Part shown: positions 53,256-60,960 of the stretch, piece by piece
How positions within the stretch are numbered: position 1 is the first letter of the stretch
How the letters are laid out: every line of letters begins with the position of its first letter
DNA from: Albibacterium sp035514885
Lineage (GTDB): Bacteria > Bacteroidota > Bacteroidia > Sphingobacteriales > Sphingobacteriaceae
NCBI RefSeq assembly: GCF_035514885.1
Contig: NZ_DATJCH010000026.1
Location: forward strand, 1 to 64,000
DNA: 64,000 nucleotides
Direction: 5' to 3'
Program-made: the position numbers and the translations under genes
The notes under the pieces: model-generated
What the model was told of the DNA's origin: nothing
What the model saw: the letters and a program-made list of their open reading frames with translations, nothing else
The model's database searches: none

Positions 53256-54239
53256 ATGAAAATCTATAGAAACATAGAAGATTTTATTCCAGTTGACAAC
53301 GCGGTTGTTACCATAGGAACATTCGATGGAGTTCATATAGGTCATCAGAAGATTCTGTCGAATCTAAAAGATAGCGCGAAAGAAATTAACGGAGAAACAG
53401 TCTTATTAACGTTTTTCCCACATCCTCGCATGATATTGCATCCTGAAGATGACAGCTTACGCCTCATCAATACAATTGAAGAAAAAGCACATCAACTAGC
53501 TGCCTGCGGAATCGATCATCTTATCATTACTCCGTTTACAAAAGAATTCGCCCAACAAAGCCCAGAAGATTATATTCGGGATGTCTTGGTAAGTAAGATA
53601 GGAACAAAAAAGATTGTAATCGGTTATGACCATCGCTTCGGGATCAACAGATCAGGCTCACTAAGCGATCTCCTCTCTTATGCTCCGACATTTGGATACA
53701 GTGTTCAGGAAATTCCCGAACAAGACATCAATGCAGTTACTGTTTCATCCACTAAAATACGCGAAGCTTTAATAAAAGGACAGATTGAAGTAGCAAATAG
53801 TTTCTTAGGTTATCCTTATGAGCTTACCGGAACTGTTATTAATGGAAAAAGAGTAGGAAGAGAAATAGGTTTTCCAACAGCAAACCTATCCATCAATGAA
53901 AGTTATAAGCTTATTCCTGCATATGGAATTTACGCGGTTGAAGTATCCATTGTTAAACCTATCCTAATCAAAGATGGCGAATTTAAAGGCCAGAAAGAAT
54001 ATGAAAAGTTTAAAGGAATGGGGTATATTGGTACAAGCCCTACCGTAGATGGCACAAAAAGGAGCATTGAAGTAAATCTATTCGATTATAATGATGACCT
54101 CTACGGTAAAACCCTACGTGTTAAATTCCTACATTTTGTTCGGCAGGATATCAAATTTGATTCAGTAGAAGAAATGATCCAACAGATAGCAGAAGATGAG
54201 AAGACAATCAAGAATCTATTGTCTAATAAACTGAACTGA
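53256..54239 (+). CDS. ribF: bifunctional riboflavin kinase/FMN adenylyltransferase
   Basis: 327 aa. N-terminal FAD synthetase domain with GTFDGVHIGHQKIL (about 21-34) and the VSSTKIREAL region (about 167-176). C-terminal riboflavin kinase domain (about 185-325) with NGKRVGREIGFPTANLSI and YGIYAVEV. It produces FMN and FAD. Its last 24 bases overlap the end of the convergent yceI-type gene. Confidence 0.97.
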   Translation: MKIYRNIEDFIPVDNAVVTIGTFDGVHIGHQKILSNLKDSAKEINGETVLLTFFPHPRMILHPEDDSLRLINTIEEKAHQLAACGIDHLIITPFTKEFAQQSPEDYIRDVLVSKIGTKKIVIGYDHRFGINRSGSLSDLLSYAPTFGYSVQEIPEQDINAVTVSSTKIREALIKGQIEVANSFLGYPYELTGTVINGKRVGREIGFPTANLSINESYKLIPAYGIYAVEVSIVKPILIKDGEFKGQKEYEKFKGMGYIGTSPTVDGTKRSIEVNLFDYNDDLYGKTLRVKFLHFVRQDIKFDSVEEMIQQIAEDEKTIKNLLSNKLN

Positions 54240-54752
54240 TATCTGAAAGCGTATCACGTCTCCAACAACAACAGAGCCTGCTTCCGTTATAGCATTCCAG
54301 TTTAATCCGAACTCTTTACGGCTAACCTTACCGGTGACTTCGAAACCTGCTTTAAAATTTCCATAAGCATCCGTAGTTGTACCACCGAATTCAACATCAA
54401 CCTCTATGGGTTTCGTAATTCCACGAATTGTAAGATCACCTGATAAGACAAATTCATCATCTTCATTGTCTTTTGGTTTAAATGAATTTGATTTAAATGT
54501 TATTGTTGGATAACTTGTTGCATCAAAGAAATCTGCTGAGCGGAGATGCTCATCACGAGGATCTTGATTAGTATCAATACTTGTTACATCTATTGTAAAT
54601 TCGACCCTTGCCGAGTTAAAACTATTTTCACTTTCTGTTTCTACCGTACCGTCAAATTTTCTAAACTTACCAGAGACAGTTGAAATAACAAGATGCTTTG
54701 CTTTAAAATTTACTTCTGAGTGTGTGGGGTCCAGTACCCATTTAGTTGCCAT
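54216..54752 (-). CDS. YceI family lipid-binding-like protein
   Basis: 178 aa, the normal size for the YceI lipocalin-like barrel. WVLDPTHSEVNFKAKHL (4-20) is the opening motif; RDEHLRSADFFD (about 63-74) and the GDLTIRGITKPIEVDVEF stretch (about 106-123) are diagnostic. It lacks a signal peptide, so it appears cytoplasmic. Members bind isoprenoid-type lipids; the role here is unknown. Its 3' end overlaps ribF by 24 bp in opposite orientation. Confidence 0.93.
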   Translation of the reverse strand: MATKWVLDPTHSEVNFKAKHLVISTVSGKFRKFDGTVETESENSFNSARVEFTIDVTSIDTNQDPRDEHLRSADFFDATSYPTITFKSNSFKPKDNEDDEFVLSGDLTIRGITKPIEVDVEFGGTTTDAYGNFKAGFEVTGKVSRKEFGLNWNAITEAGSVVVGDVIRFQISVQFIRQ

Positions 54753-54772
54753 AATTTCCTGATTTAATAACG

Positions 54773-54789
54773 TTAATACTGCGTATTAA
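54773..54789. promoter_or_regulatory. candidate operator upstream of the yceI-type gene
   Basis: Perfect inverted repeat TTAATAC TGC GTATTAA, 21 bp before the ATG at 54752. A symmetric, AT-rich 17-mer of this kind is typical of MarR-like or related dimeric repressor sites. Confidence 0.4.
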
Positions 54790-54807
54790 TAATATTATAT
54801 CACTAAC

Positions 54808-54828
54808 AAACAATGGCAAACATTGTTT
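54808..54828 (-). terminator. hairpin at the end of the OsmC gene
   Basis: Perfect 8-bp stem AAACAATG / CATTGTTT with a 5-nt loop, overlapping the stop codon by two bases. The U-tract on the minus strand is poor. Confidence 0.4.
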
Positions 54829-55246
54829 AGGAAACTATAATTTCATAAGTTATTTCTACACCGCCTGCAGCAAGCATATCATGAACCGAACAATATTTTT
54901 TAACAGCTAACTCCGCGGCCTTCTCAGCTTTTTCAAGCGAGACTTGATTGCCTTCTATAAAGAACTTAAGATGAATATCAGTAAAAACTTTTGGAATGGT
55001 ATCGGTTCTATTTCCTGATATTTCTATTTGCACATCTTGAATATCTTGTCTTTGCTTTTTCAGGATGCTTATCAAATCAAGCACACTGCAAGAACCTAAA
55101 GCCATTAAAACTAACTCCATTGGTCGTACACCCAATCCCTCGCCACCTATTTCCGGAGAACCATCAATATGTACTTTAATGTTTGAACTTGATGAAGAGC
55201 CTTCAAAATGAACTGCTTGATTTACACGTTTTAAATTAACATCCAT
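54827..55246 (-). CDS. OsmC family peroxiredoxin-like protein
   Basis: 139 aa, one OsmC/Ohr fold domain. Typical features are the glycine-rich EIGGEGLGVRPMELVLMALGSCSVLDL (cysteine about 53, the peroxidatic-type position) and the C-terminal AELAVKKYCSVHDMLAAG with the second cysteine. Both thiols are present, consistent with thiol peroxidase or bacillithiol/sulfur-stress roles. It lies 40 bp after the metZ-like gene. Confidence 0.92.
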   Translation of the reverse strand: MDVNLKRVNQAVHFEGSSSSSNIKVHIDGSPEIGGEGLGVRPMELVLMALGSCSVLDLISILKKQRQDIQDVQIEISGNRTDTIPKVFTDIHLKFFIEGNQVSLEKAEKAAELAVKKYCSVHDMLAAGGVEITYEIIVS

Positions 55247-55286
55247 ATTATAATATTATGCTTTAGTATACATCTTAGAATAGATC

Positions 55287-56456
55287 TTAGTTACTTTTCT
55301 TTAAAGCTTGTAAAATGTCATCTTCTATATCCTCAACAGCCTCCAAACCAATAGATATCCGAATACTTCCTGGTAATATACCTAAATTAACTCTTTCTTG
55401 TTCAGTTAGTTTTGAATGCGTAGTAGAAGCCGGATGTGTAACAATCGTTCGGGAATCACCTAAATTTGACGTTATTAAAATCATTTCAAGACTATTCATA
55501 AAACGTTGTGCTTGCTCATATCCACCTTTTAAAACAAAGGTAATTACACCACCACCTTGTTTCATTTGCTTTTTAGCTAATGCATATTGAGGATGAGAAG
55601 GTAGAAAAGGGTAACGAACAACTTCAACTTCAGGTTGCTTCTCTAACAATTCAGCAATGGTTAATGCATTGCTGCAATGACGATCCATTCGCAAGGGAAG
55701 GGTCTCTAAGCTTTTAGAAAGTAACCAGGCATTAAAGGCCGACATAGCCGGACCGGTATGACGAATAAAGAATAACATTTCGTCAATCAATTCCTTTTTT
55801 CCTACTACAACACCACCCAATACCCGTCCCTGTCCATCCATATATTTCGTCGCAGAGTGACTCACCAAATCAAAACCATACTTAATAGGCTTCTGCAAAT
55901 AAGGAGTTGCAAAACAATTATCAATATTCAGAATAATATGGGGATACTTTTTCTTGAAACTACCTAACCACTCTAAGTCTACCAATTCTAATCCGGGATT
56001 AGAAGGTGTTTCAAGGAATATCATTTTTGTATTCTCCTGAATTGCCTTTTCCCAATCTTCTGGTTTAGCAGCATCAACATAGGTATGTGTTATACCCCAG
56101 CGTGAGAATAATTGAGTAAACAATTGATGTGTAGAACCAAAAATAGCACGGCTAGAAACGATATGATCACCACTCTTTAAAAGAGCAGCAAAAGAAGCAA
56201 ACACAGCCGCCATTCCAGATGCAAATGCGAGACCTGCCTCAGCACCTTCTAAAGCACAAACTTTCTGAATAAACTCACTTGTGTTTGGGTTTGAATACCG
56301 CGAATATATAATACCTTCTTCTTCATTTGCAAACACAGCACGACACTGTTCAGCATCGTCAAAAATAAAGCTGGATGTTAGGTATAAAGGTACTGAATGT
56401 TCCCGATTTTGAGAGCGAGGGAACTGCTCGCGGATGACTTTACTTTCGTCTTTCAT
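55287..56456 (-). CDS. metZ: trans-sulfuration PLP enzyme, O-succinyl/acetylhomoserine sulfhydrylase-like
   Basis: 389 aa, Cys/Met metabolism PLP family. YSRYSNPNTSEFIQKVCALEGAE (about 50-72), SGMAAVFA, and SHSATKYMDGQGRVLGG with the PLP-binding Lys (about 205) are diagnostic; the end SIRISIGLE is conserved. The position just below the sulfate assimilation operon favours direct sulfide capture to homocysteine (MetZ type). Cystathionine gamma-synthase or a lyase cannot be excluded from sequence alone. Confidence 0.85.
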   Translation of the reverse strand: MKDESKVIREQFPRSQNREHSVPLYLTSSFIFDDAEQCRAVFANEEEGIIYSRYSNPNTSEFIQKVCALEGAEAGLAFASGMAAVFASFAALLKSGDHIVSSRAIFGSTHQLFTQLFSRWGITHTYVDAAKPEDWEKAIQENTKMIFLETPSNPGLELVDLEWLGSFKKKYPHIILNIDNCFATPYLQKPIKYGFDLVSHSATKYMDGQGRVLGGVVVGKKELIDEMLFFIRHTGPAMSAFNAWLLSKSLETLPLRMDRHCSNALTIAELLEKQPEVEVVRYPFLPSHPQYALAKKQMKQGGGVITFVLKGGYEQAQRFMNSLEMILITSNLGDSRTIVTHPASTTHSKLTEQERVNLGILPGSIRISIGLEAVEDIEDDILQALKKSN

Positions 56457-56471
56457 TGAATTTGATTACAG

Positions 56472-56511
56472 AAACAAAACTAAAAGGAAAGATCTCATTT
56501 TAGTTTTGTTT
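56472..56511. repeat. strong inverted repeat between cysN and the metZ-like gene
   Basis: Perfect 14-bp arms AAACAAAACTAAAA (56472-56485) and TTTTAGTTTTGTTT (56498-56511), 12-nt loop. It may end the cys operon transcript or act on the metZ-like leader. Each arm also contains a -7-like TAGTTTTG. Confidence 0.55.
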
Positions 56512-56590
56512 ATTTCCCTCCAAATTTAATTAAAACAATAAATCTTCGGAAAATTATTTAGTATAATTACTGTTCTCGATGAAAAAAAAA

Positions 56591-57829
56591 TTAATTAAAC
56601 ATCAGGGCACCAACCGTCAGATTAGTACGGGCATCTATCAAAATAGCTCCCCCGGTTGCCTTATTCTCCGCATAAGAATCTACTACTAACTCATCGGCCG
56701 ATCTGATTCTAACCTTTCCGATATCGTTTAAAGAGAAACTATCAGCAGGAATCTCTTCCAATGTATTAATATTTACTTTATGAAGTATATCCTGGATCTT
56801 TACACGAGACAATTTACTGTTTGTTTGAAGAAGATAAGTCTGTGATAAATCTAATGGACGCAAATCCATCCAGCAAATAGAAGCCTCTAAATCTTTCGTT
56901 ACTTCAGGAATATCAGAAGCAGACACAATCAAATCTCCCCGGCTGATATCAATATCATCCTTTAATCGAATAATTACCGACTCTCCTTCTTCAGCATTTT
57001 CCTTTTGGTCATTGTTTAGTTCGATATTCGTAATCGTACTTCTAAATCCAGAAGGCATAATTGCAATTTCATCCCCAACTTTAAAAGAACCACCAACAAT
57101 TCGGCCTGCATAACCTCGATAATCATGAAGTTCGTCGGTTTGCGGTCTCACAATCCATTGTACCGGAAATCTTCCTTTACCTGATGTTGCAAATGGCTTC
57201 ACATCAACCGTTTCTAAAAACTCAATCAAAGAAGGCCCTCCATACCAAGGCATATTTCTGGATTTAATTACAATATTGTCTCCACGCAATGCACTAACCG
57301 GAATAAATTCAATGTTTTGAATCGTTAGCTTATCTGAAAATTGCAGATAATCATGCTTAATTTTTTCAAAAGATTCTTGGTCATAATCAACCATATCCAT
57401 CTTATTTACACAAACCAACACATGCTGAATATTCAATAAAGAGACCAGAAACGTATGACGAATAGTTTGCTCGATAACACCTTTACGGGCATCAATTAGA
57501 ATAATAGCAAGATCAGCACCTGAAGCACCGGTTACCATGTTTCTGGTATACTGTATATGTCCGGGAGTATCTGCAATTATAAACTTCCTTTTATCTGTCT
57601 GGAAGTACTTATAAGCAACATCAATGGTAATGCCTTGTTCTCTTTCAGCTTTTAAACCATCAGTTATAATAGCCAAATCTACCGTTCCGTCATCGTTCTT
57701 ACGATTTGCATTTTTTATAGCTTCAAGCTGATCCTCTAATATAGAATCCGTATCGTAAAGCAAACGACCAATTAATGTACTTTTACCATCATCAACACTT
57801 CCCGCAGTTATGAATTTTAATATATCCAT
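56591..57829 (-). CDS. cysN: sulfate adenylyltransferase, large GTPase subunit
   Basis: 412 aa from the ATG at 57829; an in-frame TTG at 57853 is less likely. Translation-factor GTPase motifs: AGSVDDGKST (about 9-18), DTPGH (about 88-92) and NKMD (about 143-146), followed by two beta-barrel domains. CysN hydrolyses GTP to drive ATP + sulfate to APS by CysD. No fused CysC kinase domain is present, consistent with an APS (not PAPS) route. 24 bp after cysD. Confidence 0.96.
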   Translation of the reverse strand: MDILKFITAGSVDDGKSTLIGRLLYDTDSILEDQLEAIKNANRKNDDGTVDLAIITDGLKAEREQGITIDVAYKYFQTDKRKFIIADTPGHIQYTRNMVTGASGADLAIILIDARKGVIEQTIRHTFLVSLLNIQHVLVCVNKMDMVDYDQESFEKIKHDYLQFSDKLTIQNIEFIPVSALRGDNIVIKSRNMPWYGGPSLIEFLETVDVKPFATSGKGRFPVQWIVRPQTDELHDYRGYAGRIVGGSFKVGDEIAIMPSGFRSTITNIELNNDQKENAEEGESVIIRLKDDIDISRGDLIVSASDIPEVTKDLEASICWMDLRPLDLSQTYLLQTNSKLSRVKIQDILHKVNINTLEEIPADSFSLNDIGKVRIRSADELVVDSYAENKATGGAILIDARTNLTVGALMFN

Positions 57830-57853
57830 TTTAATATTTTTGTTTTCAATCAA

Positions 57854-58744
57854 TTAAAAATAGCCACCTTTTTTACGATCTTCCATGGCAGCCTCAGAAA
57901 CTTTATCATCCATTCTGGCTCCCCTTTCAGAGATCCTGGATTCGCTGATTTCCTGAATTACTCCATCTATGTCGTCTTTATCAGATTCAACCGCTGCAGT
58001 ACAAGTCATATCACCAATGGTTCTAAACCGAACTTGCTTACGTTCAATTTTGTCCTCATGGTCAAGATTCAGACTTGGGTCTGCCGTCATCCATTGTCCA
58101 CTGCGATAAACGCAATCGCGCTCATGAGCAAAGTATAAAGAAGGTATTTCTATATTTTCTCTTTTAATATAATTCCAAACATCTAACTCTGTCCAGTTGC
58201 TAATAGGAAATACCCGAACGTTCTCACCCTTCTGAATCTTACCATTGAATATATTCCATAGCTCGGGTCTTTGCCTCTTTGGATCCCATTGTCCAAACTC
58301 ATCACGAACAGAAAATATCCGCTCTTTAGCCCTGGCCTTTTCTTCATCTCTGCGCGCACCACCAATACAGGCATCAAAACCATTTTTTTCAATAGTTTCT
58401 AATAAAGTAACCGTTTGTAATGGATTACGACTGGCATTTTTACCCTTTTGCTCTACAACCTTTCCTTGGTCAATTGCATCTTGTACATGTCCTACAATTA
58501 AACGCTCGCCTAACTCTTCAATTAATTGATCACGAAAAGTAATTGTTTCTGGGAAATTATGCCCTGTATCAATATGAACCAATGGGAATGGGAACTTTCC
58601 AGGTCTAAAGGCTTTTTTTGCTAGATGCACTAACGTAATCGAATCCTTACCGCCAGAAAACAACAAAGCAGGTTTCTCAAACTGTCCAGCTACTTCTCTT
58701 AATATTGATATTGCTTCTGCTTCTAGATGATCTAAATAATTCAT
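57854..58744 (-). CDS. cysD: sulfate adenylyltransferase, small subunit
   Basis: 296 aa. PP-loop ATP-binding SGGKDS (about 30-35), HIDTGHNFPET (about 58-68), GGARRDEEKARAKER (about 118-132) and the C-terminal IERKQVRFRTIGDMTCTAAVES match CysD. It adenylylates sulfate with CysN. 14 bp after the APS reductase gene. Confidence 0.97.
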   Translation of the reverse strand: MNYLDHLEAEAISILREVAGQFEKPALLFSGGKDSITLVHLAKKAFRPGKFPFPLVHIDTGHNFPETITFRDQLIEELGERLIVGHVQDAIDQGKVVEQKGKNASRNPLQTVTLLETIEKNGFDACIGGARRDEEKARAKERIFSVRDEFGQWDPKRQRPELWNIFNGKIQKGENVRVFPISNWTELDVWNYIKRENIEIPSLYFAHERDCVYRSGQWMTADPSLNLDHEDKIERKQVRFRTIGDMTCTAAVESDKDDIDGVIQEISESRISERGARMDDKVSEAAMEDRKKGGYF

Positions 58745-58758
58745 TTCAATTATATAAT

Positions 58759-59478
58759 TTATATGCTTGTTGATGCCGGACTAGTACTATGCAGTCCGCA
58801 TTCTTTTTTACTTGTATCTTCCCACCACCAACGGCCGGCTCTAAAATCCTCCCCTGGCTGCACTGCTCTGGTACATGGAGCACAGCCTATGCTAGGAAAT
58901 CCTCGATCATGCAATGCATTATAAGGTACATTATTCACTTTGATATACGATTTCACTTCTTCCAATGTCCAAAAGAACAAAGGATGAACTTTTACTAATT
59001 GATGCGCCTCATCCCATTCGATCCAATGCATCTGTTCACGGTTCTGCGATTGCTCTGCACGGATTCCCGTTATCCATATTTTCTTGCCTTTTAAGGCCCG
59101 ATTTAATGGTTCTACTTTACGAATTCCACAACACTCTTTACGGTTATCTACTGATTCGTAAAAGCTGTTCGGACCTTTTTGGCTAATCATTGCCTCAAGT
59201 CTATCTTGATTCGGATAATAAGCCTTAATATTTTTCTTATAACGATCGCGCATCCTGCTCCAAACAGAATATGTTTCCGGAAAAAGCCTACCTGTATCTA
59301 ATGTAAATACTTCGATTGCTAAATCATTGGAAAATATCATATCAGTAATCACCTGATCTTCCCAACCAAAACTTGTAGAGAATGTAATTTGATCCCGAAA
59401 ATTATCAGCCAGTATTGCTAACACCTGCTGCGGATCCAAATCTTTTACTAACTCCTCAACTTCTATTAATTTATCCAT
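58759..59478 (-). CDS. cysH: adenylyl-sulfate (APS) reductase, iron-sulfur type
   Basis: 239 aa. PP-loop-like STSFGWEDQ (about 34-42), LDTGRLFPET. Paired cysteines in KECCGIRKVEP (about 114-124) and CAPC (about 197-200) supply the four ligands of the [4Fe-4S] cluster found in APS-specific reductases and absent from E. coli PAPS reductase. The catalytic ECGLH motif lies near the C-terminus. It reduces APS to sulfite. The absence of a CysC kinase agrees with APS use. Confidence 0.94.
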   Translation of the reverse strand: MDKLIEVEELVKDLDPQQVLAILADNFRDQITFSTSFGWEDQVITDMIFSNDLAIEVFTLDTGRLFPETYSVWSRMRDRYKKNIKAYYPNQDRLEAMISQKGPNSFYESVDNRKECCGIRKVEPLNRALKGKKIWITGIRAEQSQNREQMHWIEWDEAHQLVKVHPLFFWTLEEVKSYIKVNNVPYNALHDRGFPSIGCAPCTRAVQPGEDFRAGRWWWEDTSKKECGLHSTSPASTSI

Positions 59479-59495
59479 TGCATTAGTTTAAACCC

Positions 59496-60167
59496 TCAAA
59501 GAAGGATTGCAAAAATAATCAAAACCAAAAGAACAACAGATCCTATCATTAATCTGAATGTCAATAAAGGAATCGTCAGCGTTTTAGGCTTTTCAACCAA
59601 ACCTGCTGTTATTTCATTTAGCTTTTTAACTTTATAGGAGAAATCTCCTTTCAATGAATCTCTAACTGCATTTAAGCGATCCAGTGTTTCATCCACTTCA
59701 TTAGGCAAAGCCTCGTTTAAAACTTCTTTTAAACGCTTCGCAAACGTAGGTGATTTGCCATTTGTAGAAATACCTACTTTTAAATTACCTTTCTTTACAA
59801 TTGATCCCAGATACAAATCACATAAATCTGGAGTATCTGCAACATTCAACAATATCCCTCTCTCTTTAGCCAACTCATAAATATATTCATGAAGACTGCG
59901 GCTGTCAGTAGCTAAAATAATAAGAGAAATTCCATCCAGATCGCTTTCCTCAAACAATCTTTTTTCAATGTGAACATGAGGATAATCAGAAGCAAAAGAC
60001 TGAAATTCAGGAGATACCTCTGCAGATACTACCAAAATATTTGCTAACGGGTCATTCCCTACAAGTGCAGTAAGTTTCTCCAAGCCTACATTTCCTGCTC
60101 CCAATAACAGCGTATGAAAATTCCGAAGCTTTAAAAATATCGGGAAAAGTTCATTGGTACTCTTCAT
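59496..60167 (-). CDS. siroheme synthase N-terminal-type protein (precorrin-2 dehydrogenase) with C-terminal membrane segment
   Basis: 223 aa from the ATG at 60167, 19 bp after cobA. An ATG at 60206 would overlap cobA by 20 bp and is less likely. NAD-binding LLLGAGNVG (about 21-29) and SISTNGKSP-type GISTNGKSPTFAKRLKE are typical of CysG-N/Met8. A helical region follows, then a hydrophobic C-terminal segment (SVVLLVLIIFAILL) that should anchor it in the membrane, which E. coli CysG lacks. It oxidises precorrin-2 and probably inserts iron to make siroheme for the sulfite reductase. Confidence 0.9.
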   Translation of the reverse strand: MKSTNELFPIFLKLRNFHTLLLGAGNVGLEKLTALVGNDPLANILVVSAEVSPEFQSFASDYPHVHIEKRLFEESDLDGISLIILATDSRSLHEYIYELAKERGILLNVADTPDLCDLYLGSIVKKGNLKVGISTNGKSPTFAKRLKEVLNEALPNEVDETLDRLNAVRDSLKGDFSYKVKKLNEITAGLVEKPKTLTIPLLTFRLMIGSVVLLVLIIFAILL

Positions 60168-60186
60168 CTTTTGCTTATCAACTTTT

Positions 60187-60951
60187 TCAAATATTAATGA
60201 GTTCATTTTCGCGAATCATTTTTTGATAATCTGTATGAAACGATACGACTTCTCCGATTACGATAACCGCTGGAGATTCTATATGTAGTTCCTTTGCCAT
60301 GTGCTCTATCGACTGTATATCAGCCACCGCTATCTTTTCATTAGGCATGGCTCCATTCTGAATAATCGCAATAGGTAAAGAACCACGACCTTCATTTTTA
60401 TAAATACTAACTATTTCCGGCAACTTCCTTACTCCCATCAATATAACGACAGTAGCAGAGGTCTTGGCGGCTGTGTAAACATCTTGAGCAATCTTTCCGT
60501 TTGATGTTGTTCCTGTAATAACCCAAAAGCTTTCTGTAGTCCCTCTATGAGTAATAGGGATTCCCTGTAAACTCGGAACACCAATTGCACTTGAAATACC
60601 AGGAATTACCTCAGTTTCTATATTGTATTTTTGCGCAAATTCTACCTCTTCATATCCTCTTCCAAAAACAAAAGGATCTCCACCTTTTAAGCGCACTACA
60701 TGACCATGAGAAAGTGCGTATTTAACCAACATTTCATTGATCTGATCTTGGCTGTATGTATGTTTATTTGCTCTTTTACCGACATATATTTTTTGAACTG
60801 CCTGCGGACAATATTGCAAAAGCTCTTCACTTACTAAAGCATCATACAATACAATATCAGCTTTTGCCAAAGCCTTTAAACCTCGTAAACTAATTAAATC
60901 TGTACCTCCAGGCCCCGCTCCAACTAATGTTATTTTTGAACTTACTGTCAT
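60187..60951 (-). CDS. cobA: uroporphyrinogen-III C-methyltransferase
   Basis: 254 aa, the stand-alone SUMT. LVGAGPGGTDLISLRGLKAL (about 9-28) is the family N-terminus; RLKGGDPFVFGRGYEE (about 88-103) is the SAM-binding region; GIPITHRG and VVILMGVRKLP follow. It makes precorrin-2 from uroporphyrinogen III. Together with the next gene it supplies siroheme. 9 bp after the sulfite reductase gene. Confidence 0.96.
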   Translation of the reverse strand: MTVSSKITLVGAGPGGTDLISLRGLKALAKADIVLYDALVSEELLQYCPQAVQKIYVGKRANKHTYSQDQINEMLVKYALSHGHVVRLKGGDPFVFGRGYEEVEFAQKYNIETEVIPGISSAIGVPSLQGIPITHRGTTESFWVITGTTSNGKIAQDVYTAAKTSATVVILMGVRKLPEIVSIYKNEGRGSLPIAIIQNGAMPNEKIAVADIQSIEHMAKELHIESPAVIVIGEVVSFHTDYQKMIRENELINI

Positions 60952-60960
60952 CTTTCTTAC

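Noticed and set aside
57830..57853. TTG start for cysN
   Set aside because: The ATG at 57829 begins directly at the conserved MDILKFITAGS.
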